Part shown: one piece after another, positions 23,445-31,753 of the stretch
Layout: each line of letters opens with the position of its first letter
Numbering within the stretch: the stretch's first letter is position 1
Source: Tistlia consotensis USBA 355
GTDB lineage: Bacteria > Pseudomonadota > Alphaproteobacteria > Kiloniellales > DSM-21159
Direction: 5' to 3'
Assembly: GCF_900177295.1 (NCBI RefSeq)
Contig: NZ_FWZX01000010.1
Span: 62,001-126,000 of the forward strand
DNA: 64,000 nucleotides
Notes under the pieces: generated by a model
Database searches by the model: none
Told to the model about the DNA's origin: nothing
The model's input: the letters and a program-made list of their open reading frames with translations, nothing else
Position numbers and translations under genes: made by a program

Positions 23445-23474
23445 AACCTACGCCGTAGTACGCTCTAACGTCAA
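23445..23474 (-). promoter_or_regulatory. Predicted promoter of the acd-tetR operon
   Basis: On the minus strand, TTGACG (23474-23469) and TAGGTT (23450-23445) are separated by 18 bases and fit a sigma-70 promoter. Transcription would start near 23438, about 100 bases before the acyl-CoA dehydrogenase gene. The -10 and part of the spacer are covered by the operator-like site at 23447-23462. Confidence 0.5.
23447..23462 (+). promoter_or_regulatory. Candidate operator, site A: CCTAC-GCC-GTAG-TACG
   Basis: Contains the perfect 11-base palindrome CTACGCCGTAG. It matches 12 of 13 defined positions of the shared motif CCTAC-N3-GTAG-TATG. It lies in the divergent promoter between the acd-tetR operon (start 23335) and the acyl-CoA dehydrogenase gene at 23565. 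Confidence 0.65.
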
Positions 23475-23564
23475 CTGAGCACTGCCGAAATTCGCGGCAG
23501 GCCATCGGAACAGCGGCCCTCCCGGACGGCCGCCCCAGAGACAGCCGACACAGGAACAGCCGAC

Positions 23565-24728
23565 ATGGATTTCGATCTCACCGACGACCAGCGGGCGCTG
23601 CAGGAGACCGCACGCCGCTTCGCCCGCAGCGAGCTGCCCGAGCTGGCGCGCCGCTGCGAGGCCGGCAACGCCCCGGTGCCCACCGACATGCTGGCGCGCT
23701 ATGCCGAGATGGGCTTCCTCGGCGTCAACACGCCGGTCGAGTACGGCGGCCTCGGCCTCTCCCACCTCGACGCGCTGATCGTCCTGGAGGAGTTCGCCAA
23801 GGTCTCGAGCGCCGTCGCCTTCCCGGTCTTCGAGTGCTGCGTCGGCCCGGTGCGCATCGTCGAGCGCTACGGCAGCCCGGCGCTGCGCGAGCGGGTGGTG
23901 CCCCAGGCGGCCGCCGGCAAGCTGCTGGTCGCGATCTCGATGTCGGAGCCCGATGCCGGCACGGCGCTGACCGACCTCAAGACCACGGCGCGGCGCGACG
24001 GCGACGCGATCGTGCTGAACGGCACCAAGCGCTGGTGCTCGGGCGCCGGCCACTCCCAGGGCTACGTCGTGTTCTGCCGCCTGTCGGACGCGCCCGGCCC
24101 CCGGGGCATTGGCGCGGTCTTCGTCGAGAAGGGCACGCCCGGCTTCTCCTTCGGGCCGGCCGAGACCCTGATGGGCTTCCGCGGCATCCCGAGCGCCGAC
24201 ATGATCTTCGAGGAGGTCAGGGTGCCGGCGGAGAACCTGCTGGTCGAGGCCGGCGACTTCGCCAAGCTGATGGGCGCCTTCAACCTGGAGCGCTGCGGCA
24301 ACGCCACCATGTCGCTGGGCCTGGCCGCCGGCGCGCTGGAGCAGGTCACGGCCTACGTCCAGGAGCGCCAGGCCTTCGGCAAGCCGATCGTCGACTTCCA
24401 GGCGGTGCAGCTCCGGCTCGCCGAGATGAAGCTGAAGGTCGAGGCTTCGCGCCTGCTGATCCACCGGGCCGCGGCCAGCGCCGGCAGCGGCTTCCCCTCG
24501 GTGATGGACGCCTCGCTCGCCAAGTGCTTCGCCAACGAGATGGTCCGCGAGGTGGTCGGCAACGGCCTGCAGCTGATGGGCGGCTACGGCTATCACACCG
24601 ACTACGGCATGGAGAACCGGCTGCGCGACGCCTGGGGCTGGGGCATCGCGGGCGGCACCATCGACGTGCAGAAGACCAACATCGCCGCGGCCATGGTCGA
24701 GCGCCGCTTCAACCAGCGCGCCCGGTAG
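23565..24728 (+). CDS. Acyl-CoA dehydrogenase with atypical active-site segment
   Basis: A 387-residue acyl-CoA dehydrogenase family flavoprotein. The first domain has MDFDLTDDQRALQETARRFA. Then come ISMSEPDAGTALTDLKTTAR (flavin and substrate region), GTKRWCSGAGHSQGYVVFCR, NLERCGNATMSLGLAAGALE and QAFGKPIVDFQAVQLRLAEM. The C-terminal motif that normally reads YEGTxxIQ is IAGGTIDVQKTNIA here, so the usual catalytic Glu is replaced by Gly. Dehydrogenases with a displaced base, and heteromeric pairs in steroid catabolism, show such changes. The protein may act with a partner or be non-catalytic. Divergent from the acd-tetR operon. Confidence 0.9.
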   Translation: MDFDLTDDQRALQETARRFARSELPELARRCEAGNAPVPTDMLARYAEMGFLGVNTPVEYGGLGLSHLDALIVLEEFAKVSSAVAFPVFECCVGPVRIVERYGSPALRERVVPQAAAGKLLVAISMSEPDAGTALTDLKTTARRDGDAIVLNGTKRWCSGAGHSQGYVVFCRLSDAPGPRGIGAVFVEKGTPGFSFGPAETLMGFRGIPSADMIFEEVRVPAENLLVEAGDFAKLMGAFNLERCGNATMSLGLAAGALEQVTAYVQERQAFGKPIVDFQAVQLRLAEMKLKVEASRLLIHRAAASAGSGFPSVMDASLAKCFANEMVREVVGNGLQLMGGYGYHTDYGMENRLRDAWGWGIAGGTIDVQKTNIAAAMVERRFNQRAR

Positions 24729-24745
24729 CCGGCCGGGAGGCCTCC

Positions 24746-26782
24746 TCAGCAGGCCAGGGCCGGCGGCGCCTCGCCCGCGGCCAGCTCGCGCACCGCGAGG
24801 TAGGCCTCGTTCACGGCCTCGCCGATCCGGCGGATGCTCGCCGCGTCGCCGATCACCACGTGGCGCAGGCCGAGCTCGCGGGCGGCCGCCTCCAGCTCGC
24901 TGCCGGCGTCGCGGCCCTGGGCCAGGAACACCCGCAGCGCCGGCAGGCTCTCCTCGCGCCCCGCGCCGTCGCGCAGCACGACCTGCCCCTGGCCGATCGA
25001 GACCAGATGGCACTCGTCGCGCACCGCGATGCGCGGGTTGCCGCGGATCGCCTCGACGAGGCGGCGGCGGTAGACGAACTCGGCGGCCCGGGCCATCCGC
25101 CTGGCCGGCGAGCGCGTGACCAGGGTGACGTCGAGGCCGCGGCCGGCGAGCAGCTCAGCGGTCTCGCAGCCGGTCTCGCCGCCGCCGTAGACCACGACCG
25201 GCCCGGCCGCCGGCAGGGCCTCGAGCGCCGCCGGGTCCATCAGCAGGTCGTAGGCCTGGGCGACCTGGGACCGCTCGGCGCCCTCGACCGGGAAGGCCCG
25301 CGTGCGCGCGCCGGTCGCCAGCACCAGGAAGGCCGGATCGAGGGTGCCGAGCAGGGCGCGGTCGGCCCGCGTGCCGCTCATCACCCGGACCGTCGAGGCG
25401 GCGAGGCGGCGCTCCAGGTAGTCGAGGTACCAGAACAGCTTGTCCTTGCCGGGCGGCGTCGCCGAGGCGACCAGGCCGCCGCCGAGCCGCGGCCGCGCCT
25501 CGGCCAGGGTCGTCTCGAAGCCGCAGCCCTCGAGCAGCAGCGCCGCCGCCAGGCCGCCGGGCCCGCCGCCGACGACCAGGGCACGCCGGCCGGCACCGAC
25601 GCGCGGCAGCGGCGGGTCCTGCTCGCGGCCGACCCGCGGATTCTCGGCGCAGCCGACCGGCAGCTTGCGGGCCAGGCGGTCGATGCACCAGTTGCAGGAG
25701 GTGCAGGGCCGGATCGCCGCCGCCTGCCCGGCCCGCGCCTTGGCCGGCCAGTCCGGGTCGGCGAGCAGCGCCCGGCCCAGGGCGACGAGATCGCAGTCGC
25801 CGGCGGCCAGCGCCGCCTCGGCCAGCTCCGGCTTGCGGATCACGCCGACGCCGATCACCGGCACCGGGACCGCGGCGCGGATACGCCGGGCCAGCGGCAG
25901 GCGCCAGCCCTCCGGCGCCGAGATCGGGTCGACGTTGGTGTCGAGCCGCTCGGCGACGCCGGTCGAGACGTGCAGCGCGTCGGCGCCGGCCGCGACCAGG
26001 GCCGGCGCCAGCCGCTCGGTCTCGGCGATGGTCAGGCCGCCCTCGACGAACTCCTCGGCCGACAGGCGGTAGATCACCGGCACCGCCTGGCCGACCCGCG
26101 CCTTCACCGCCCGGATCACCGCGGTCGGGAAGGCCAGGCGCCGCGCCTCGTCGCCGCCCCAGGCGTCGTCGCGCCGGTTGGTGAAGGGCGAGAGGAACTG
26201 GCCCAGCAGGTAGCCGTGGGCGCCGTGCAGCTCGATCGCCTCGTAGCCGGCGGCGACGGCCCAGCCGGCGGAGCGCGCGAAGGCCTCGACCAGCCGCTCG
26301 ATCTCCGCGGCGGCGAGTGCGCGCGGCGGCGTGCGGAACATCCAGGACTCGACGACGCTGGGCGCGACCGGCTGGCGGCCGCCGAGCAGGCGCGGGCTGG
26401 TCTGGCGCCCAGCGTGATGGAGCTGCAGGCAGGCCCTGGCGCCGGTCGCGCGGATCGCCTCGGCAAGGCGGGCGTGGCCCGGGATCAGATGCGGCGAGTC
26501 GAGCGAGAGCTGCGGCGTCGAGCCGAGGCCCTCGCGGCGCTCGACGCAGGTGAACTCGACCGTCACCATCGCCGCGCCGCCGCGGGCGCGCTCGCGGTAG
26601 TAGGCCAGCAGCTCGGGGGTGACGCCGCCGTCGGCCGCGGCCAGGTTGGTCTCCATGGCCGCCATGACCAGGCGGCTGTCGAGCCCGAGCGGGCCCAGCG
26701 AGACCGGACTGAACAGCCTGGGAAAGGCCGCCGGCCCCGTCGCCGCGCGGGTTGGAGTCTCGCGGGCCGGGGCGGCGCTCAC
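24746..26782 (-). CDS. OYE-family NADH:flavin oxidoreductase / 2,4-dienoyl-CoA reductase-like Fe-S flavoprotein
   Basis: A 678-residue fusion of an old-yellow-enzyme TIM barrel (FMN, about 20-370) and an FAD/NAD(P) reductase domain (about 385-670). In the barrel, LQLHHAGRQTSP and ELHGAHGYLLGQFLSPFTNR are diagnostic. The [4Fe-4S] motif is CTSCNWCIDRLARKLPVGC. Rossmann motifs are VVGGGPGGLAAALLLEGCG and VVYGGGETGCETAELLAGRG. This is the architecture of bacterial FadH and of trimethylamine-dehydrogenase-like enzymes; reduction of an unsaturated CoA ester fits the neighbours. The start overlaps the stop of the hydratase gene (ATGA). It is last in the leftward operon 31114-24746. Confidence 0.9.
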   Translation of the reverse strand: MSAAPARETPTRAATGPAAFPRLFSPVSLGPLGLDSRLVMAAMETNLAAADGGVTPELLAYYRERARGGAAMVTVEFTCVERREGLGSTPQLSLDSPHLIPGHARLAEAIRATGARACLQLHHAGRQTSPRLLGGRQPVAPSVVESWMFRTPPRALAAAEIERLVEAFARSAGWAVAAGYEAIELHGAHGYLLGQFLSPFTNRRDDAWGGDEARRLAFPTAVIRAVKARVGQAVPVIYRLSAEEFVEGGLTIAETERLAPALVAAGADALHVSTGVAERLDTNVDPISAPEGWRLPLARRIRAAVPVPVIGVGVIRKPELAEAALAAGDCDLVALGRALLADPDWPAKARAGQAAAIRPCTSCNWCIDRLARKLPVGCAENPRVGREQDPPLPRVGAGRRALVVGGGPGGLAAALLLEGCGFETTLAEARPRLGGGLVASATPPGKDKLFWYLDYLERRLAASTVRVMSGTRADRALLGTLDPAFLVLATGARTRAFPVEGAERSQVAQAYDLLMDPAALEALPAAGPVVVYGGGETGCETAELLAGRGLDVTLVTRSPARRMARAAEFVYRRRLVEAIRGNPRIAVRDECHLVSIGQGQVVLRDGAGREESLPALRVFLAQGRDAGSELEAAARELGLRHVVIGDAASIRRIGEAVNEAYLAVRELAAGEAPPALAC

Positions 26783-27555
26783 TTGCCCCGGAACTCCGGC
26801 GTGCGCTTGGCCAGGAAGGCCTCGCGCGCCTCGGCATGGTCGGCACTCTGCATCAGCGCGCTCTGCTGGCCGACCTCCTCGGCGAGCACCAGGTCGAGCG
26901 GGCCGGGCAGGCGCGCGAAGGCGGCCTTGGTCGCGGCGACCGCGAGCGGTGCCGCGGCGGCGAAGGCGGCCGCCTGCTCCAGCGCCGTCCCGAGGGCCTG
27001 CCCCGGTTCGGCGGCGACGTCGGCGAGGCCGATCGCCACCGCCTCCTCACCGCTCAGCACCTCCGACAGCATCGCCAGTCGCTTGGCGCGGCCGAGGCCG
27101 ATGCGCGCCGGCACGGCCCAGAGCATGCCCAGGTCCGGCATCAGGCCGACCTTGCCGAAGGCCGCGCCGAAGCGGGCGTCGCGCGCCGCGACGCAGCAGT
27201 CGGCGATCGCCGCCAGCGACAGCCCGCCGCCGAAGGCCGCGCCCTCGACGGCGGCGATCACCGGCTTCGGCCCCTCGGCCAGCAGGCGCACCAGGCGATG
27301 CCCCTCCATCAGCCGGTGCCGGGCATAGAGCGGCTCGCCGGGGCGCATCGACTTGAGGTCGCCGCCGGCGCAGAAGGTGCCGCCGGCGCCGGTCAGCACG
27401 AGGGCGCGCGTCTCCGGGTCGGCCATCAGCGGGTCGAGGGCGCCGAGCAGCGCCTCGCGCATCGCCGGCGACAGGGCGTTGCGCTGCGCCGGGTTGGTCA
27501 TCGTGACGACGGCGATCGCCGCCTGCCGCTCGACCGTCACCAGTTGTTCCGTCAT
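26779..27555 (-). CDS. Enoyl-CoA hydratase/isomerase family protein
   Basis: A 258-residue crotonase-fold enzyme. The CoA oxyanion-hole motifs GGTFCAGGDLKSM and AAVEGAAFGGGLSLAAIADC are clear. The hydratase glutamate of the PExxxG motif is not present (AFGKVGLMPDLGMLW instead). An Asp lies in MPDLG, as in PaaG-type isomerases, so double-bond isomerisation is more likely than hydration. ATG 27555 (MTEQLVTVERQ) begins the first strand. It overlaps the OYE-like gene by 4 bases and follows the TRAP permease gene by 34 bases in the operon. Confidence 0.88.
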   Translation of the reverse strand: MTEQLVTVERQAAIAVVTMTNPAQRNALSPAMREALLGALDPLMADPETRALVLTGAGGTFCAGGDLKSMRPGEPLYARHRLMEGHRLVRLLAEGPKPVIAAVEGAAFGGGLSLAAIADCCVAARDARFGAAFGKVGLMPDLGMLWAVPARIGLGRAKRLAMLSEVLSGEEAVAIGLADVAAEPGQALGTALEQAAAFAAAAPLAVAATKAAFARLPGPLDLVLAEEVGQQSALMQSADHAEAREAFLAKRTPEFRGK

Positions 27556-27589
27556 CGCGCGCTCCGCCCCTTCCGTCGCTGCGTGAAGA

Positions 27590-28906
27590 TCAATGCGCAA
27601 AGAGTCCGGGCAGCCAGAGGATGATCGCCGGGAAGGCGATCAGCAGGCCGATGGTCACGAAGTCCATCGCCACGAACCAGGCGATGCCGCGGAAGATCAG
27701 GTGCGTCGGCACCAGGTCCCCGACGATGCCCTTGACCACGAAGACGTTGAGGCCGACCGGCGGCGTGATGAAGCCGATCTCCAGGAACTTCGCCATCAGG
27801 ACGCCGAACCAGATCAGGTCGATCTGCTGGGCCTCGAGGATCGGCAGGAGGATCGGGATGGTCAGCAGCATGATGCCGATCGGGTCGAGCAGCATGCCCA
27901 GGATGACCAGCACGAGGGAGATCATCAGGATCACCTGGAGCTGCGACTGCCCGCTGCCGCCGACGAAGTCGGCCATCAGCTGGGTCACCCCCGACAGCGC
28001 GAAGAAGCGGGTCAGCAGCTGCGCGCCGATCGCGATCACGAAGATCGCCGCCGTCGAGCGCAGGGTCTCGGAGACCGCCGCCTTGAAGACCTGCCAGGTC
28101 AGGGCCCGCTTGATCGCCGCGATCATCACCGACAGGGCGGCACCGACGGCGCCGGCCTCGGTCGGCGTGAAGGCACCGCTGAACAGGCCGCCGAACACGC
28201 CGACGATCAGCAGCATCACCGGCCAGGTCTCGCGCACCGCCCAGAGCCGCTCGCGGAGCGTCACCGTCTCGGCGACCGTCGGCGCCAGCTCCGGGCTCAG
28301 CCGGGCGCGCACCGGCACCATGATCGAGTACATGACGGCGGTCAGGACGCCGGGCACGAAGGCGGCCAGGAACAGCTCGCTGATCGGCTCCTCGACGAAG
28401 ATGCCGTAGATGATCAGCAGGATGCTCGGCGGGATCATCGAGCCGATCGTGCCGGCGGCGGCCACGGTGCCGGTCGCCAGGCCCTTGTCGTAGCCGGCCT
28501 TCAGCATCTCCGGCACGGCGATCCGGCCCATCGCGGCGGTGCAGGCCAGGCTGGAGCCGGTCACCGCGGCGAACAGGGCCGAGCCGACGATGCTGGCGAC
28601 CGACAGGCCGCCGGGCAGCCACGACAGCCAGAGCCGGGCCAGGCGGAACAGTCCCTCGGTCAGGCCGGCGTGGTAGCAGAAGTAGCCCATCAGCAGGAAC
28701 ATCGGCACCGAGCTGAGCGTCCAGTGCGCCGAGAAGTCGTAGGGCAGCTGGGCGACCATGCCGACGGCGGCCCGCGGGCCGACGATGCTGTAGATGCCGA
28801 CGACCGAGACCATCGAGAGCGCGATGCCGATCGGCACGCGCAGGAAGATCAGGGCGAGCAGGCCGGCGATGCCGATCAGGCCGATGGTCTCGGGGCTGAG
28901 GGCCAT
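27590..28906 (-). CDS. dctM: TRAP transporter large permease (DctM family)
   Basis: A 438-residue integral membrane protein with about 12 hydrophobic helices. Family motifs are LRVPIGIALSMVSVVGIY near the start, VTGSSLACTAAMGRIAVPEM (discontinuous helix region), IPPSILLIIYGIFVEEP and FTPTEAGAVGAALSVMIA. It forms the substrate pathway of a sodium-driven carboxylate importer together with the small permease, whose gene overlaps its start by one base. No binding-protein gene is adjacent; a DctP-type gene at 50071 in the same window may serve it. Operon neighbours are CoA ligase and beta-oxidation genes, so a carboxylic acid substrate is likely. Confidence 0.93.
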   Translation of the reverse strand: MALSPETIGLIGIAGLLALIFLRVPIGIALSMVSVVGIYSIVGPRAAVGMVAQLPYDFSAHWTLSSVPMFLLMGYFCYHAGLTEGLFRLARLWLSWLPGGLSVASIVGSALFAAVTGSSLACTAAMGRIAVPEMLKAGYDKGLATGTVAAAGTIGSMIPPSILLIIYGIFVEEPISELFLAAFVPGVLTAVMYSIMVPVRARLSPELAPTVAETVTLRERLWAVRETWPVMLLIVGVFGGLFSGAFTPTEAGAVGAALSVMIAAIKRALTWQVFKAAVSETLRSTAAIFVIAIGAQLLTRFFALSGVTQLMADFVGGSGQSQLQVILMISLVLVILGMLLDPIGIMLLTIPILLPILEAQQIDLIWFGVLMAKFLEIGFITPPVGLNVFVVKGIVGDLVPTHLIFRGIAWFVAMDFVTIGLLIAFPAIILWLPGLFAH

Positions 28907-29451
28907 CAGCCGGTCACGTCCAGGTGGCTGCCCGAGCTCGCCTCGTCCGGCGCGAGGTCCGGCCGCACGAGGGCGACGGCGCCGCGCAGGAACTTCAGCA
29001 CCAGGATCACGGTGATCAGCCCCGCGCCGAGCGGCACGAGGAAGCGGCTCGGCCAGATGACCACGTGGTGGCTGCCCATGATGAACTCTCCGACGTGGAA
29101 CTTGCGCAGCGCCACCGTCCAGGCCGCCCGGGTCATCAGGCCGAAGAAGAAGATGCCCAGGCCGCAGGCCAGCAGGTCGAGCAGGCCGCGCGCGACTCGC
29201 GGCAGCAGGCTGTAGAGCAGCTCGACGTGGATGTGGCCGTTGCGCCGCTCGACCGCGGCCAGCGGCAGGAACACGACCGCGACCATGTAGTAGTTGGAGA
29301 CCACCTCGAGCGTCACCGGCAGCGGCGCGTTCAGGAAGTACTTGCCGGCCACGTCGAGGGTGACCTGGGTCATCATCAGGACCAGCGCGACGCCGCCGAC
29401 CACCATGACCGCGTCGGCGAGCAGCGCCGCGATCCGCTCGAGGGTCCGCAT
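28906..29451 (-). CDS. dctQ: TRAP transporter small permease (DctQ family)
   Basis: A 181-residue membrane protein with four predicted helices. Motifs are LMMTQVTLDVAGKYFLNAPLP near the start, NGHIHVELLYSLLPRVARG in the middle and WPSRFLVPLGAGLITVILVL near the end, typical of DctQ. It lies between the acyl-CoA ligase gene (1-base gap) and dctM (1-base overlap). The C-terminal tail is short and polar. Confidence 0.9.
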   Translation of the reverse strand: MRTLERIAALLADAVMVVGGVALVLMMTQVTLDVAGKYFLNAPLPVTLEVVSNYYMVAVVFLPLAAVERRNGHIHVELLYSLLPRVARGLLDLLACGLGIFFFGLMTRAAWTVALRKFHVGEFIMGSHHVVIWPSRFLVPLGAGLITVILVLKFLRGAVALVRPDLAPDEASSGSHLDVTG

Positions 29452-29452
29452 C

Positions 29453-31114
29453 TCAGCCGACGCCCTGCGGCATGCGATCGACCTCGGCCTGGGCCATCTC
29501 GCGCAGCCGGCCGCGCTGCACCTTGACGCCGTTGGCGCCCTGGGTGACCGGGAAGTCGGCGACCGGCAGCACCCGGAGCGGCACCTTGAAGCGCGCCAGC
29601 CGGCCCTCGCAGTGGCCGATCAGCTCGGCTTCCGTGGCCTCGGCGCCCGGCTGCAGCGTGACGAAGGCGACGGCCCGCGTCCTGTCGCCATGGACGACGC
29701 CGACGACCTGGCAGCCGTCGACCGCCGGGTGGGTCAGCAGGTGCGTCTCGATCTCCTGCGGATTGACCAGGAAGCCGCCGAGGCGCAGCGAGTCGCCCAT
29801 GCGGGCCAGATAGATGAAGCCGCCGTCGTCGGTCAGCGACCCCAGGTCGCCGGTCTTGAGGAACCAGTCCTCGGTGAAGGTCGCCCGGGTCGCCGCCTCG
29901 TTGCCGAAGTAGCCGATCATGACGCTGGGCGCCCGGATCTCGATCTCGCCGTTCTCGCCCGGCGGCAGCAGCCGGCCGCTGTCACGGTCGCGCACCCGCA
30001 CCTCGGCCTCCGGCGAGACCGGGATGCCGCCGCCCAGCTTGCGGCGCGCGCTGTCGGCTCCGGGCGGCTGGAAGGAGAAGAGCGCCATGCACTCGCTCAT
30101 GCCGTAGACGCCGACCGCGGTGATGCCGGCGGCCTCGGCGCGCTCGACCACGTCGGCGAGCGCCGGGTTGAACTTGGCGTAGCCGAACAGGCGCAGGCTG
30201 GGGAAGGGCCGGGCGCCCGCCTCGCCGCCCTCGCCTTCGCGCACGAGCCGGTCGAGCATGTCGTCGGCGCCGTTGGTGTGGGTGATGCGGTGCTCGCGGA
30301 TCAGCCGGGCCGCCTCCGCCGCGTCGAAGGCCGGCAGCAGCACCGACGGCCGGCCGGAGGCCAGGCCGCCCATGATCTGCGCGAAGCCGAAGACGCCGCA
30401 GAGCGGCACGACCTGCAGCAGCACCGCGTCGTCGGCGTCGAAGCCGAAGGCACGGGCGACGTCGCCGCCGTGGCGCGTCGCGGTCGCCTGGTTGTGCAGC
30501 ACGAACTTCGGGCCGCTGGTCGTGCCGGAGGTCGTGAAGATCTTGCAGGGCGACTCCGGCCGGCCGCGGCTTTCGGCGAGCGGGGCGTGGCCGGCGAGCC
30601 AGTCGTAGCTGCGGGTCTCGGCCTGGGCGATGTGCTCGGCGCCGGCCGGATCGCCCAGGGTGACGATGTGCCTGAGCGCGCCCAGGGCGGCCGCGTCGAC
30701 GCCGCGCAGGATGCCGGGGAAGTCGATGCCCTTGAAGCCGGGCCAGAAGACCAGGGCGCTGGCGCCGGTGCGCCCGACGATGTCGCCGACCTCGACCGAG
30801 CGGAAGCGGGTGTTCACCGCGACGCAGATCGCGCCCAGATGACAGCAGGCGACGAAGACCTCGAGATAGGCCGGCACGTTCGGCAGCCAGACCGCGACCC
30901 GGTCGCCTTCGCCGACGCCCAGTGCCGCCAGCCCGGCCGCCACGCGGCGCGCGCGCTCGTCCAGCTCGGCGAAGGAGATCCGTCGCCCCTCGTAGATCAG
31001 CGCAGCCCCGGCCGTCCGCCGCTCGGCCAGCAGCTCCGGCACCGACGGACCGCGCCCGGCGGCCGCCGCCGCGAGGACCGACAGGCTGTCCGAGGTGTCC
31101 CGCACCTCAGCCAC
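29453..31114 (-). CDS. AMP-forming acyl-CoA synthetase
   Basis: A 553-residue ligase that activates a carboxylic acid to its CoA ester. Motifs seen: ATP loop FTTSGTTSGPKFVLH, GVYGMSECMALFSFQPPG, FLKTGDLGSLTDDGGFIYLA, DSLRLGGFLVNPQEIETHLL, and a C-terminal Lys in GANGVKVQRGRLRE. The start is taken as GTG 31114 (VAEVRDTSDS); upstream codons up to 31294 would cross the promoter and operator-like site at 31162-31189. It is the first gene of the leftward operon with dctQ, dctM, an isomerase and an OYE-type reductase. It resembles medium-chain or steroid-acid FadD ligases; the substrate is unknown. Confidence 0.88.
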   Translation of the reverse strand: MAEVRDTSDSLSVLAAAAAGRGPSVPELLAERRTAGAALIYEGRRISFAELDERARRVAAGLAALGVGEGDRVAVWLPNVPAYLEVFVACCHLGAICVAVNTRFRSVEVGDIVGRTGASALVFWPGFKGIDFPGILRGVDAAALGALRHIVTLGDPAGAEHIAQAETRSYDWLAGHAPLAESRGRPESPCKIFTTSGTTSGPKFVLHNQATATRHGGDVARAFGFDADDAVLLQVVPLCGVFGFAQIMGGLASGRPSVLLPAFDAAEAARLIREHRITHTNGADDMLDRLVREGEGGEAGARPFPSLRLFGYAKFNPALADVVERAEAAGITAVGVYGMSECMALFSFQPPGADSARRKLGGGIPVSPEAEVRVRDRDSGRLLPPGENGEIEIRAPSVMIGYFGNEAATRATFTEDWFLKTGDLGSLTDDGGFIYLARMGDSLRLGGFLVNPQEIETHLLTHPAVDGCQVVGVVHGDRTRAVAFVTLQPGAEATEAELIGHCEGRLARFKVPLRVLPVADFPVTQGANGVKVQRGRLREMAQAEVDRMPQGVG

Positions 31115-31161
31115 GGCGCTGCATTCCCTACCTCCCGATCGGGCGTCTCGTCCTGGACGCC

Positions 31162-31189
31162 TTGTCACCACGCTACCGAGTAGTATGAT
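31162..31189 (+). promoter_or_regulatory. Predicted promoter (TTGTCA-N16-TATGAT) with candidate operator site B
   Basis: TTGTCA (31162-31167) and TATGAT (31184-31189) with a 16-base spacer form a good rightward sigma-70 promoter for the DUF35-thiolase-MaoC-CoA-transferase operon. Site B, GCTAC-CGA-GTAG-TATG (31172-31187), fills the spacer and overlaps the -10. It matches the shared motif at 12 of 13 defined positions. Bound repressor would block this promoter and could affect the divergent ligase operon. Confidence 0.65.
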
Positions 31190-31304
31190 GCCGGTCAACC
31201 GCGCCGAGGGGCCGAAACGCCGCGCCGTTCGCCCCTCTCGGCCACCCTGCAAAAGCAAGCCGAAACGGGAGGATACCGCAGATGCCCGCTTCACGGAGAC
31301 AGCC

Positions 31305-31688
31305 GTGACGGAGACCCCCGAGACCAGCGGCGGGCCGGAAGCGACCTTCCAGGCCTACCTCGCCGAGGGCCGCTTCATGCTGCAGCGCAGCCGCTCCAGC
31401 GGCACCTTCGTCTTCTATCCCCGGCGCCTCGCACCGGGCAGCGGCGCCGACGACCTGGAGTGGGTCGAAGCCTCCGGGCGCGGCACGGTCTATTCGACGA
31501 CGGTGGTCCGCCAGCGCCCCGACAAGGGCGGCGACTACAACGTCGCGCTGATCGATCTGGAGGAGGGCCCGCGCATGATGAGCCGGGTCACCGGCCTCGC
31601 GCCCGACCAGGTGCGCATCGGCATGGCGGTCGAGGCCGAGATCGGCGCGATCGACGGCAAGACCGCGATCCTGTTCCGCCCGGCCTGA
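31305..31688 (+). CDS. DUF35 OB-fold protein, thiolase partner
   Basis: A 127-residue protein with the DUF35 OB-fold: FMLQRSRSSGTFVFYPRRLA, WVEASGRGTVYSTTVVRQRP and VALIDLEEGPRMMSRVTGL. Such proteins partner thiolase-like aldolases or MaoC-type hydratases and bind acyl-CoA. The N-terminal zinc-ribbon cysteines usual in the family are absent. The start is GTG 31305, with GGAG 7 bases before it. An 8-codon frame at 31282-31308 (ATG preceded by GGGAGGATACC) ends overlapping this start. The thiolase-like gene follows 65 bases later. Confidence 0.82.
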   Translation: MTETPETSGGPEATFQAYLAEGRFMLQRSRSSGTFVFYPRRLAPGSGADDLEWVEASGRGTVYSTTVVRQRPDKGGDYNVALIDLEEGPRMMSRVTGLAPDQVRIGMAVEAEIGAIDGKTAILFRPA

Positions 31689-31753
31689 CCGGCCACCGTT
31701 CCGCGGCGGGCACGCTCCCGCCCCGTTCTGCCTTCGAGCTTTCGGGAGACCTC

